This document shows, piece after piece, positions 33,612-43,490 of a DNA stretch of 64,000 nt (its first letter is position 1; each line of letters starts with the position of its first letter). Position numbers and translations under genes: made by a program. The DNA is from Puccinia triticina (Eukaryota > Basidiomycota > Pucciniomycetes > Pucciniales > Pucciniaceae), in contig NC_070561.1 in NCBI RefSeq assembly GCF_026914185.1, forward strand, positions 6,448,001 through 6,512,000. Reading direction: 5' to 3'. The notes below the pieces were generated by a model that saw only the letters and a list, made by a program, of their open reading frames with translations, was not told the origin of the DNA and did not search any database.

Positions 33612-34591
33612 TGTGAGCCTGAGTCTCTTTAGTGACAGCAGGACACAAGAAAGAAGGGGGGAAATAGTTGGATTTCTTTGGATAAAGAAAATACAACTAA
33701 GAGAGAGAGAAGGAAAGAGAAAGAGAAACTGAGCAGGATAAGGATAAGGAGAAGTACTAGGTTATTCTAGTGGGAATGCACGTCCACTGGCAATGCTACT
33801 CTTCTGAAGAGTGCTGCTAAGCTGTGCTAGAAAGTGCTACAGCCTCCTCTCACTAAGGAAATGTGGAGGGTCTCTGGATTAGATAAGTTTAATCCAGCCA
33901 CAATTTTTTAGCTTCCTTCTGGATAGTCAAGGTTCTTAAACGGAAACCTGAGGGACAGCCCTGTAACCTAGATTTGAGGCAAAGGCCAACAGATAAGGAG
34001 GGACAGCCCTGTGATCAAGATTGAGGCAAAGACCTGTAGATTTGGAGGGACAGCCCTATGATCAAGAAGAAGACAAAACCAACATAAAGGAAAGATCAAG
34101 CAAGACACAGAGTTGTACCTCTGAGATAATCAAGGTTCAGTGAAAGAGGTTACTTACTGTCAATATCCTAGGCGCCTGTGACGGTAGGTATACTGGGAGT
34201 ATAGTAGGCTCTTTGGTGGTGATCCTGGGGTTATCTGGGTGGTGGTTCTGGTGTGCTGGAGTCTGTAGATCCGCCTCAGGCAAGGGGGATCCTGACTACG
34301 AAAATTTTCACAGTTTGCTTATGTAATTTACATATGTACATGTGGTTTGACGCGCCTGGTAGCGCTGACACGTCACAACTGCGCATGCGCGCCACAACTC
34401 AATAACTCAGGGAAGGAGTATAGTTACAAGGAATTGATAAGTTGTAACTAGGGTTAAAATTGCATGGGGAAACAGAATATGAAGTCAAAACAAGGTTATC
34501 TCTTAAGATGAAAAGGATATAAGTTATTTCATATGTAACAAAGGTAGAACAGGCAGCTTTTAGGTCAGCTGTGATGACTCTAAGGCTGACA
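33612..34591 (-). repeat. gypsy 1 5' LTR
   Basis: About 980 bp, same family as 27768-28737. The interior begins at 33611 leftward. Confidence 0.9.
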
Positions 34592-35142
34592 GTGGAGTTC
34601 CTGATGGTGCAGGGGAGGACTTGGTTGGAAGTGGGACTCAAAAATATGGTAGTACCCACTACCGCACTCCCTTTTCAGACGACCTGGGGCACCAAAGAAG
34701 GAGTGCAGCATGGATCACTCCAACAAAGCTGGAGTGATCTTTTTTCCACTCCAAAATGTGTTTATCGTTGAGTGCACGGAATGTACTCCTTTTTGGAGTG
34801 CATATGGTAATTTGTGGTAGTGCGTGAAGGCTGACCCTTAGCAAAAGGCCATCAGTTTCAGCAGTATTTTTAGTTAGACATGATTTAGTCATAGACATCA
34901 ACATAAATCTTATGCGTTCAAGTGAGCCATAGGAATGTTAATTGTTCTACTTGATCTTTTAATTTGGGTAGATTTAATTGAATTTGGGGATGAAGAGAAC
35001 AGCTGGTCTACAGAACCCCAAGCATTTCAACAACTGTTGTCATCAAAAAAACCTAAGCCAATAAACAGGGGTCATAGCAAAAAAAATAATTGATTGATTT
35101 TTTTCTATCTATTAGCCTAAGTGTGCCTGGATGTAGAGGTCC
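34592..35142. other. Gap with short palindromes, no gene
   Basis: Contains GGATCACTCCA..TGGAGTGATC and related CACTCC/GGAGTG inverted pairs (34715-34800), resembling the hairpin array at 49050-49236, and an outer pair CACTACCGCACTCC..GGAGTGC..TGGTAGTGCG (34660-34828), possibly a degraded MITE. The 5 bp before 35143 is the target duplication GGTCC of the next solo LTR. Confidence 0.5.
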
Positions 35143-36110
35143 TGTCAGCCTTAGAGTCATCACAGCTGACCTAAAGCTGCCTGTTCTACCTTTGTTACAT
35201 ATAAATTACTTTATATCTTTTTCATCTTAAGAGATAACATTGTTTTGACTTCATATTCTGTTTCCTCATGCAATTTTAACCCTAGTTACAACTTATCAAT
35301 TCCTTGTAACTATACTCCTTCCCTGAGTTATTGAGTTGTGGTGCGCATGCGCAGTTGTGATGTGTCAGCGCTACCAGGCGCGTCAAACCACATGTACATA
35401 TGTAAATTACATAAGCAAACTGTGAAAATTTTCGTAGTCAGGATCCCCCTTGCCTGAGGCGAATCTACAGACTTCAGCACACCAGAACCACCACCCAGAT
35501 AACCCCAGGATCACCACCAAAGAGCCTACTATACTCCCAGTATACCTACCGTCACAGGCGCCTAGGATATTAACAGAAAGTAACCTCTTTCACTGAACCT
35601 TGATTATCTCAGAGGTACAACTCTGTGTCTTGCTTGATCTGCTCCTTCTTCTGTTTTTGCCTCCTTCTTGATCACAGGGCTGTCCCTCCAATTCTACAGG
35701 CCTTTGCCTCTATCTTGATCCCAGGGCTGTCCCTTATAATCACTTGGCCTTTGCCTCAAAATCTAGGTTCAGGGCTGTCCCTCAGGTTTCCCTTTAAGAA
35801 CCTTGACTATCCAGAAGGAAGCTAAAAAATTGTGGCTGGATTAAACTTATCTAATCCAGATACCCTCCTGAGAGGAAGCTGTAGCACTTCTTAGCACAGA
35901 TTAGCAGCACTCTTCTGAAGAGTAGCATTGCCAGTGGACGTGCATTCCCACTAGAATAACCTAGTACTTCTCTTCTTCTTGTCCCTGCTCTGTTTTCTCT
36001 TTTCTCTTTCTCTCTCTCTTTTATAGTTGTATTTTCTTTATCCCAAGAAATCCAACTATTGCCCCCCCATTTCTTGTGTCCTGCTGTCACTATAGAGACT
36101 CAGGCTCACA
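35143..36110 (+). mobile_element. 968-bp solo LTR (gypsy family 1)
   Basis: Starts TGTCAGCCTTAGAGTC and ends CAGGCTCACA, with perfect 5-bp duplication GGTCC (35138-35142 and 36111-36115). Opposite in orientation to the gypsy 1 element 550 bp away. No gene. Confidence 0.92.
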
Positions 36111-36358
36111 GGTCCTAATCCTCACTTTTGTGTGTCAATGGAGACTTGAAGGCAGAGCTCAAAATCAATGTTTCAAGTTTGCCTGAGCATTATGAGCCAA
36201 GCTGACCTGGCTACCTGTAAAATAGCCAAATCACCTGTTTGCCCTGTTGCAAATGGAGATTTGATTTAGGAGTAGCTGCCTGAAAGTGGAGATTAGCTTG
36301 GGCAATGCGGTGGTAGAGGGATGGGTGCTCGCAGCGGCGGAGCCGCTTTGGCCTCTAG
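36111..36358 (+). mobile_element. Sequence ending in a Helitron-like 3' terminus
   Basis: The end GCAGCGGCGGAGCCGC (hairpin) TTTGGCCT CTAG, followed by T at 36359, matches the end at 27333-27360 in opposite orientation. The element's 5' start is not identified. It continues leftward across the solo LTR insertion. No coding sequence. Confidence 0.4.
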
Positions 36359-36650
36359 TTAATTCAATAAAAAATACAAAATTCAACATAAAGCCTCCAA
36401 TTTTTTTGTATGCAACCTACAGTATTGTTCTCTTCAACTGATAACTTGGATTCAGCTGATTCAGCCATCTTTGGCACCATAATACCATTATATCACTTTT
36501 GACCAATATGAAGCAATATAATGGTATTATGGTGCTGAAGATTGCTGAATCAGGTGAATCCAAGTTATCAGTTGAAGAGAACAGCACTGTAGGTTGCCTA
36601 AAAAAAATTTGGAGGCTTTATGTTGAATTTTATATTTTTTATTGTATTAA
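36359..36650. mobile_element. 292-bp fold-back MITE (near-perfect palindrome)
   Basis: Two arms of about 135 bp are inverted copies of each other around a centre near 36504: TTAATTCAATAAAAAATAC on the left and the complement of TTAATACAATAAAAAATAT on the right, with CAACATAAAGCCTCC and AACTGATAACTTGGATTCA in both arms. Bounded by TTAA on each side. A TTAA or TA target duplication is possible. No gene. Confidence 0.8.
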
Positions 36651-37259
36651 TTGGTGATTATGTCACCTATATTTATATCAGTGCTAAACAGGGCCTAAAT
36701 GTTTGTAGTGAAACCTGCTAACCTCACTTCAAACCATAAACGTGAGTGGGGTTGTATTATAATCTACTAACCTTTGAGAAAATTTATAACTTTCAGGCAC
36801 AAGAAATAAGAGGGCTAAGATGAGTATTGATTAAAAAAAACTCAAGAATTGGGGCAGTGAGTATTACTCTCTCACTGGGTGCGGAGAAAGAATGAGGAGA
36901 ACCAATGATTTGTAAATTGCTTGTTGTATGCTGGGTTTAAATAGACTAACAAAAAGTGGCCAAAATGTGGTTAGAAGAAAAAACAAAAGGAAGGTGACTA
37001 TGAAACAAGTTTCAAGTATTCTATCTCAGAGACTATGTTTGATACACGTATGAAAAAATTTTATCTACTACTCACGGTTCTTAGACTACATGGTGTGATA
37101 ACTTCTGTACTAACAGTGATTCTGACAATGCTTGAGAATGATTTAAAACAAGTTTCAGAGGTGAAAGTAAAAGGAATCTGACAGAATTCCAACAACCTTT
37201 TCCTTTACAGCTTCCTCCTCCTTTGTGAATTTTCCCCTAGGTACAGGTGGGTGTTATAA
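36651..37259. other. Gap without recognised gene
   Basis: AT-rich; no long frame on either strand and no repeat recognised. It may be the left part of the LTR whose 3' end is at 37508. Confidence 0.5.
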
Positions 37260-37508
37260 CACCTGTATCCTAGAAGACAAGTTCTCATCCTTGTGTAAGC
37301 CACGGCGTTAGGCTTGAGTTATCGGCGCGTCCCCTTATTACATAAGGGTGCTAGCCCCTCCGCTTTATAGCGTTGAGGTGTGGTTTCTTCCCACTGGCCC
37401 TAAAAAGCTATAGTGCGGCCCTTAATCCACGAGCCACTACATAAGCCTCTTTTGTGTGAATCCAAAAAAACCATCAACTCCGTGTCACATAAGAGACCGG
37501 AGCTAACA
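37260..37508 (+). repeat. LTR fragment related to the solo LTR at 6087-6796
   Basis: Shares TCCCCTTA..AAGGGTGCTAG, CCCTCCGC, CATCAACTCCG and GAGACCGGAGCT with the 3' third of 6087-6796, and ends GCTAACA. A start TGTTAGC is not visible upstream, so it is truncated or too diverged. Confidence 0.6.
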
Positions 37509-38248
37509 AATGACATGCCACTCATGACCCCCATGCATCCGGCAAGCGGGTGATGTGTAATGAGACATCAAGTGAACAATGGGTGCTGGCCTGGCAAACT
37601 CAGGCCAAATTTTGACGCCTGAGGTCTCTGTGAGACAGAGACCCTGCGAGGCCCTCCTCCAAAGAAGCTTTGGAGCTCGTAACTATCTGTTTTGGTACGG
37701 GGCTTGGGCGCGGACTCTACTACATCTACATCTGTGTGTGATTCTCTATCTTTCACACAGGTCCAGGGTTTTGGTCGCGGCACTCGTCTGTCTGGTGTCA
37801 AATGTTACCGTATCCTACTACGTAGCGTAGCCAACCCAGTGGTGACCCGGTTACACACACAGACCGGCAATGGCATGCCTGCCTTGACAGGTGGCCGGGA
37901 TCGCACAGAACCTTGACCACTGGTTTGATTGCGGTCACCGATAATGGAAATTCTCAAAAAGAAATTTCAAAATAACTGGGATGTAAGAAGCTGAAGACCA
38001 TGCATGTTGCTAGATTTAGATTTAGTGGAATCAGTAATTGAGAACAGACAAGGTAACACGATTATAGGCAATATTTCTTGTAGGAATGTATAACGCAAAA
38101 TCTGTTTGACCGCAAGGAAAAATGTCTGGCAATTATAGCAAAGTAAGGGATAGACATCGTGCATTGAGAGAAACAAGCAACGGAATCATTCGATTGATCG
38201 ATCCAGGAGCTTTGCTGGACTTGTTTGAATTTCAAGTGCTACTGGAGC

Positions 38249-39163
38249 TTATGGACCACGGTTTCCGTTAGGCCCGTAAGGATTGTTATTCATGTAATGT
38301 TCAGGGGAATAAAACTGGGGGTTGGTGTTAGGTGAGGGAAAAACGTCGGGTGCCCAATGATCATTGACATGAGCGCCGGGACTGTTCCGCTGGGAATCAT
38401 AGTAAACGTGTGAATCCCACAGGTAATCATTGCCTCCACCCTGGTGTTGGATGCCGTAGTAATCGCCTCCAAGTTCGCCATTGTCTCCGCCGGGATAAGA
38501 GCTTCCACCGTGGCCAGAGGGTCCACCAGGATGAGAGTTTCCGCCTTGTCCAAGCTGTCTGCTGCGATAGGAGTCTCCACTGTGCGAAGCGCATGGCTCT
38601 TTCGCATACTCTTGATATTGCTCCTGTTCTATTAAATTCTGATAAATATCTTTCGAACCAGACTGTACATGGGATTCATGACCCCGGTGCTGGTTTTCGT
38701 CAGCCAAATTTGGCCCTCCAAGGTAATGAGGAGAGTCATGTGTCGCAAGAGGTGACGCAGGCGGAGAAATTCTTGGGGATTCTGCTTCTTCTTCCAATAG
38801 CTCAGGAGTACTTGAGCCGATTGCAGCCTGAGTTGCTGGAGCGTCTCCTGGGAGTGACTTCCCTTTCTGTTTCGTTGCCGCGCGCTGTAACATCTTTATT
38901 GGCTGGATCCATTGCCAGATTTACCAAGGAGTTTCAGTGCTCGGCGCTCTTGCCTCTGGGGTAAACACAACAGGAGCACTCACAACTTTGGCTAGCTTGC
39001 TCATATTGGGAGCCTTGATCATCTTGTTCATGTTTTTCATCTTGGGAATACTGGGAAGTCTCGCCCAAGTACAACCGGTCTTCGTTGTGCTTGATGCTTC
39101 AGCAATCGGTCTGGTCAACGCCAGATCATTCACCTCCCTAGTGCCATCGGCAAGTCCTTCCAT
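38249..39163 (-). CDS. Hypothetical protein, Gly/Tyr/Asn-rich C-half
   Basis: Two frames: 39163-38921 (starts MEGLADGTREVNDLALTRPI, Lys/Met-rich middle) and 38893-38249 (214 codons). A short intron near 38880-38920 (GTAAAT..TACAG) is possible, but its phase does not fit cleanly, so either the junction or the sequence is imperfect. The second part has an acidic Ser/Pro stretch and then a Gly-rich, Tyr- and His-containing tail (GGNSHPGGPSGHGGSS, YYGIQHQGGGNDYLWD, YMNNNPYGPNGNRGP) of prion-like composition. No transposase motif, signal peptide or membrane span seen. Lies between the inverted ends of the 37571-40307 element and may be a captured or accessory gene. I do not recognise it. Confidence 0.45.
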
Positions 39164-39982
39164 CGGCGCCGCAGACGCTTGATGAACTACCTGCCCGAGC
39201 TTATGAAGGAAACATAATCATCAGCTTAAACTTGGGGACAAAACGATTGTTGAGGTACTATATGTGAAGATGGATGATGTCTAACCAGGAGGACTATAAC
39301 GACAGCGAGACGCATGGACATCATTTCGAACGGAGCGAGTAGGATACGGCGGGGATTGCTGAGTGGCAAGGTAGATTGTTGGTGGGAGACCGACCCGACT
39401 GGGCTAGCATTCCTTCCCCTTTTATGCCCACAGGCAGTGGACTGCAGAAAGGCTCAAGTCAAGAAGACTGCCCAACGACTCAGGAAGCCTAGGGCCAGCT
39501 AGGGCCTGTCTGGTTTTACAGCTTATTGCCGGTACGTGGGGATTTGATATTCTTTACTGTTCGGTTGATGATTTATCCAAGCAATCAGCTTGCAACTGGA
39601 CCTTCCATGTGACAGCGAAACGCACCACTTGGCGGTTCGTAATCAGATTGAGCTGTAAAAGAAGGAAACCGGGGACAGCGCACCGCTGTCCATGAACACG
39701 ACGAGAAGCAACAGACCTCGTGGCCTCCTATGGCACGTCGCAGGCGCTCCCACTAGCTCCCCTGACAGCCCGTGGCTCAGTGATACTCTTTGCTATCCGG
39801 CTGATGATTAATCCAAGCAATTGGTTTTCAGCTTCCGTGTGACAAAGAAATATTACTCATCCAGATCGGGCTAGGATATAACCGGGTGCAGCGAGGTCAC
39901 CGTGTGCCGTGGACTGAACGTGTAGAGACAGACCTTGCGGCGCGTCGCAGGCGCTCCCACCTTCCGCTAGATAGAAGCCTTA

Positions 39983-40070
39983 GAGCATCCACCACCGTCT
40001 CTGTAAACCCGCTCGGTAAGGCAGATTTACAGAGTATGTAAAGGATTTTACTAGACGGTGGTGGATGCTC
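39983..40070. mobile_element. 88-bp PIF/Harbinger-type MITE
   Basis: Inverted ends GAGCATCCACCACCGTCT (18 bp or more) and 3-bp target duplication TTA (39980-39982 and 40071-40073). GAGCATCC-type ends with a TTA duplication fit PIF/Harbinger. Very short, with no room for a gene. Confidence 0.85.
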
Positions 40071-40307
40071 TTAGGCTGCCGAGGGTAGGAAAGCAAACCA
40101 AGCCTCCTTGTAACGTTTTTTGGCTGACTCATCGCTGAACGGGCTTGGGCTTCACATGAGGCCTGGCCTGCCCGAGCTTAACCAAGCCTCTCTGCGGGGA
40201 GAGCCCCGCAGGGTCTCTGTCTCACACTAGAGAGGCTTGCCCCCAAGCGGCGAAATCTGGCGTGAGAGCTGAGAGACCGTAGTCCCGGCCAGCACCCAAT
40301 TTTCACT

Positions 40308-40712
40308 AAATCAATGCCTACACATTTTTCCCCCAACATATGAGGTCATGAGTAGCACGGCCTTGTAGCCTGGCTTCTTGCGCAGCCATCCATCCATCCA
40401 TCATCTAACCATCCCCCCAGCGCAGTGCTAGCCATCCTTTCAAAAAGACACGATGAGCTGTTTTCCAAAAGTCAAACTCTTGTTTTTTTTTACTCCTGTA
40501 CACTCCACTTTCCAATAAATTTGGTGTATCCTTCCTGTACCGCGACAAACAAATAGTATAGAAGCCACCATAACTGTAAATCTTGACAGCAGTGCGATTA
40601 TTATTCAGTCATGATGACCAAATAACAGCGTCTAGTACAAGGTTATTTGGCCTTGAAAACACCCTCACGAGTGAGGAAAATATTATTCAAGTAAGCGGAG
40701 CCAAGTGACTGT
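40308..40712. other. Gap without recognised gene
   Basis: Contains a CATC tetranucleotide run at 40386-40402 and poly-T. No convincing frame. Confidence 0.55.
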
Positions 40713-41534
40713 TTACTTATCTTGAATTGCCCCATCACTTGATATCTTGGCCATAAGCCAGCTTTCCTGATCATATGCCCCGCCATCTGGCTGCTCCGGC
40801 GATTTCCAACCCAAAAGGTTCCGGTAACCGTATTGAACTGCTGAAGAAGATTTCCAATAGAAATGATGAAGGTTTGAAGTCAGCCATTGGTCAAACAGCT
40901 CTTGATTGATACGGCCAACCAGCGAAGGACTTACAAATTGAGACGGTTTTCCATCTAGCACGCGGTAAAAACACTTTCCTCCTTGCCGGCACAGGGTTTG
41001 GGAAGTCCAGACAACGGTGGGCCAGCTACGCTAACCGTAGCGTTAGCGTGGCGTAGCGTAGCAGAATTCCGCTAAATTTTAGCGTAGCGTTAGCGGAATT
41101 GCGCCTTTCTGCGCTAACGCTACACGCAAAGGGTGCACAGCTAATTTAGCTGTTAGCGTAGCGTTAGCGCAGATGCGCTAACGCTACACACGCAGGGCGC
41201 AAAAGAGCGCGCGCTACGGTGCGCCACAGTGCTTTGAGCTGAAAAAAAGGCCTTTTTTTCCGCTAAAAGCGCTGTAGCGCAGCGTAGCGTAGCGTAGTGA
41301 CTGTAGCGGCGCGCTAACACTAACAAACAATTGGCGCGCTGTTAGCGCCGCTGAAACGTAGCGCAGCGTAGCGGCGCTAACAGCGCGCTAACGCTACTCA
41401 AAATGGGAGGGCGCTTTTTGCCGCTACGCTAACGCTAAGTGGCCCTGTAGCGTAGTGTAGCGTAGCGGCCCACCGTTGGTCCAGAATGTGATTTTTGGAC
41501 AATGCAAAGTGCGGCACGAATATGGACAGAACAC
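40713..41534 (-). pseudogene. Coding-like exon of unknown protein, interrupted by a MITE
   Basis: On the minus strand 40713-41004 reads without stop: CFYRVLDGKPSQF, then VSPSLVGRINQELFDQWLTS and GYRNLLGWKSPEQPDGG, stop at 40713. If the MITE (41012-41478) and one copy of its duplication are passed over, the frame continues upstream through CRTLHCPKITFWTSQTLCRQ, a Cys-rich stretch, into the retrocopy at 41535. The residue mix looks like real coding sequence. A small Cys-rich secreted protein is one guess, but no start or signal peptide is visible. Function unknown. Confidence 0.45.
41012..41478. mobile_element. 467-bp MITE, 7-bp duplication (CAACGGTGGGCC family, copy 1)
   Basis: Inverted ends CAACGGTGGGCC with perfect 7-bp target duplication GTCCAGA (41005-41011 and 41479-41485). 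The body is built from repeats of GCTAACGCTACGC and its complement, so it can fold almost end to end. The second copy at 63376-63853 is nearly identical. No gene. Confidence 0.9.
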
Positions 41535-41802
41535 CTGATGAGAATAAAGATGAGACTTTTCTGAGTGACAAGCTCAGGAGACACGACGACACAACACGGA
41601 TATTGAGCACACCTGATGAGAATAAAGATGAGACTTTTCTGAGTGACAAGCTCAGGAGACACAACGACACGACACGGATATTGAGCACACCTGCGGTAAC
41701 GCAGTGATTGATTTGTTTTTGAGTTGCTTGGGTGGATGGTGAAGGACGCGCAGAGAACGTAGAATTAGTTTCTCTCTTCACGGTTTATTATATTGTAAGC
41801 GC
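41535..41802 (-). pseudogene. Processed (intronless) copy of the segment at 41877-42300
   Basis: On the minus strand, exon 0 (41802-41766), exon A (41765-41691, 75 nt) and exon B (41690-41613, 78 nt) are fused exactly where the neighbouring copy has GT-AG introns. Exon B is then repeated in tandem (41612-41535). The joins fall at AAACTA/ATTCTACG and ACCGCAG/GTGTGC. This is what insertion of a spliced cDNA would give. Frames through it encode 26-residue repeats in two frames, and the true frame is unclear. It leads straight into the coding-like exon at 40713-41534. Confidence 0.75.
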
Positions 41803-41876
41803 ATTATTGAATTTCATTGATAAAGTGAAAAAGATAGAAAGAACATGATTTAATAAAGAAATAGATGTGAGCAAAC

Positions 41877-42300
41877 CTGATGAGAATAAAGATGAGACTT
41901 TTCTGAGTGACAAGCTCAGGAGACACGACGACACAACACGGATATTGAGCACACCTAATTATACACATAAGGAGAAGTTTTAACGGAAAGGAAGAAAAAC
42001 AATTCTTAGATAGATTAATGATGACTAAATGAGATATTGCTGTTTGGGTAATAAGGCATACCTGCGGTAACACAGTGATTGATTTGTTTTTGAGTTGTTT
42101 GGGTGGATGGTGAAGGACGCGCAGAAAACGTAGAATCTGGAAAATGAACAAAAGGGGATCAGAAGCAGGAATACAGGAAAAGGAATGATGTTGTTCAGTT
42201 TTGTTGCTTTTTCTTCGGTGATTGTTGACTCAGTTTTATATTTGGAATTTTGACTTACTAGTTTCTCTCTTCACGGTTTATTATATTGTAAGCGCGTGAA
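41877..42300 (-). other. Intron-containing copy: exons 0, A and B of an unrecognised gene
   Basis: Minus strand: exon 0 ends at 42259; intron 1 is 42258-42137 (GTAAGTC..TTTCCAG, 122 nt); exon A is 42136-42062; intron 2 is 42061-41955 (GTATGCC..AATTAG, 107 nt); exon B is 41954-41877, followed by GTTTGC, a likely third donor. Exon boundaries are defined by comparison with the intronless copy. Exon 0 holds an inverted repeat CTAGTTTC.CTTCACG. The product is unknown, and the transcript may be non-coding. Confidence 0.6.
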
Positions 42301-42454
42301 GAAAGAAACTAGCAAGTGGCGGTCGGTTTTCGGCTTTTTATTGAGGGGGAAGTATCAGTTAGGTTTAAGTTTCAAATTGACATGATTTGGATGCAGTGAC
42401 AATTGCATGAACGCTGCGTATGCATAATTGAGACGCGGCGGGAATCTTCATAAC

Positions 42455-43490
42455 TCAACACAGAATCCCTGAGATATATTGCTATCTGCTCCCAATCACG
42501 GCTAAAGGTGTCATCTTAGTGTTGAATCCTCTTGACGCATTAGGGGACAACCAGGTGCTCGAAAAAACAAAAGCAGGATTCACAGCAATCAATTTAACCA
42601 AACTCACCTTCAACACGATCGAGGCTAACAACATTGCAAATGGATTCTACAATTTTGTTTATCTCAGCCCTGAGATATTCCTGAATAGCAAGCTCTGGGA
42701 CCAAGTCTACTTCTGCGCAAATTTTCAGAACTGTTTATTGACGAGGCTCACATTATACATCAGTGGGGCCTTGTCGAATCTAGCAGCGGGAAGGACAAGG
42801 CGATAGCAATAGGTCGGATCAAGGATCTGGCAATATTCCGGCCGTGTTATGGGAAAACGGGTGGTCGACTGCTTACCCGGAACAACAAGCCTATTCTTCT
42901 GATGTCAGCTACTTGTCGGCCGGTCGCAATTGATGGAATCAAGAAGAGCCTCAAACTCGAAGACCACAACATTTTGATTGTGAGAGGAGAGCTTACCCGC
43001 CCGGAATTGCGCATTATCCATGTCCCAATCACATCGTCCATGGAAAAAAGCACCGTGCTATCGGAGTACTTCCCATCTCAATCAGACGTGCCGGATGCAT
43101 CAGTTGTGCCAACTCTAATATATAGCTCCACTCGTAATCGGACCTTAAACGCTATGAAAGCGGTGGACATTGCTCGCGGGACCCCCAGTAATTCAATGAG
43201 ACCAAATTCAAGCCTCGTTCAACGGTTCCACTCGTGCACTGGTCAGAAGGATAAGGTCCGGTTGGTCAAAGACTTTTCAGATCATGCCTTCCCAATCATT
43301 TCCTGTACAATGGCCTTAGGCATGGGGCAGAATAGAATTCTCAAGTTGGAGGCCGTTATAGCGCCGATTGAGGGTAAACTTCAGCATAGAACAAATGACG
43401 GCCGCAATCTGATTTTGATATCCGTGAGTAGAGTGGAGCCATCGGGTTATTTTCATGATAGTGGGCAACGGACAAGTGCACTTACGTGAC
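42455..43490 (+). pseudogene. RecQ-type DEAH-box helicase fragment
   Basis: Begins abruptly at what should follow the Walker A lysine (RIPEIYCYLL), then reads VLNPLDALGDNQVLEKTKAG, the DEAH box at 42740-42751 (after a one-frame slip near 42720-42738), QWGLVESSSGK, and LLMSATCRPVAIDGIKKSL (motif III SAT at 42901). The second domain follows (TLIYSSTRNRTLNAM, FSDHAFPIISCTMALGMGQN), and coherence is lost after 43330, where motif VI (QMLGRCGRDG type) would be expected. So both ends are missing or decayed. I associate multi-copy genes of this kind with rust genomes and repeats. Here it is a dead fragment. Confidence 0.8.

Larger units (their letters stand above)
27768..34591 (-). mobile_element. 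Ty3/gypsy retrotransposon 1, pol-deleted
   Basis: LTRs at 27768-28737 (3', about 970 bp) and 33612-34591 (5', about 980 bp) on the minus strand, starting TGTCAGCC and ending GGCTCACA. After the 5' LTR the minus strand reads ATTGGGGGCCTCATCGGG, a possible primer-binding site. Before the 3' LTR it reads GGTGGTAGGGAA, a possible polypurine tract. The interior holds gag-region frames (30022-33221), then an LTR-like insert, then a chromodomain-like tail. Protease, reverse transcriptase, RNase H and integrase are gone. The 5-bp flanks (GACCT left, GTGGA right) do not match, so the two LTRs may come from recombination between elements. Confidence 0.85.
37571..40307. mobile_element. 2.7-kb TIR element with unrecognised gene
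   Basis: Left end AGTGAACAATGGGTGCTGGC and right end (complement) AGTGAAAATTGGGTGCTGGC form an inverted repeat. Both subterminal regions hold GAGACAGAGACCCTGCG hairpins. A target duplication could not be fixed. Diverged relatives of the subterminal block (CTCACGCCARATTTC.CCGCTT) appear near 44810-44850, and a hairpin-rich relative near 62110-62160. Superfamily not assigned. It contains the gene at 38249-39163 and an 88-bp MITE at 39983-40070. Confidence 0.55.

Noticed and set aside
27763..34596. Target duplication for gypsy 1
   Set aside because: The outer 5-bp flanks are GACCT and GTGGA, which do not match, so none is claimed.
41535..41954. Hammerhead ribozyme or C/D-box snoRNA in the repeated CTGATGAG segment
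   Set aside because: The CTGATGA core lacks the GAAA partner of a hammerhead, and proper C and D boxes with a terminal stem are not present. Exon B with splice boundaries explains the repeat better.
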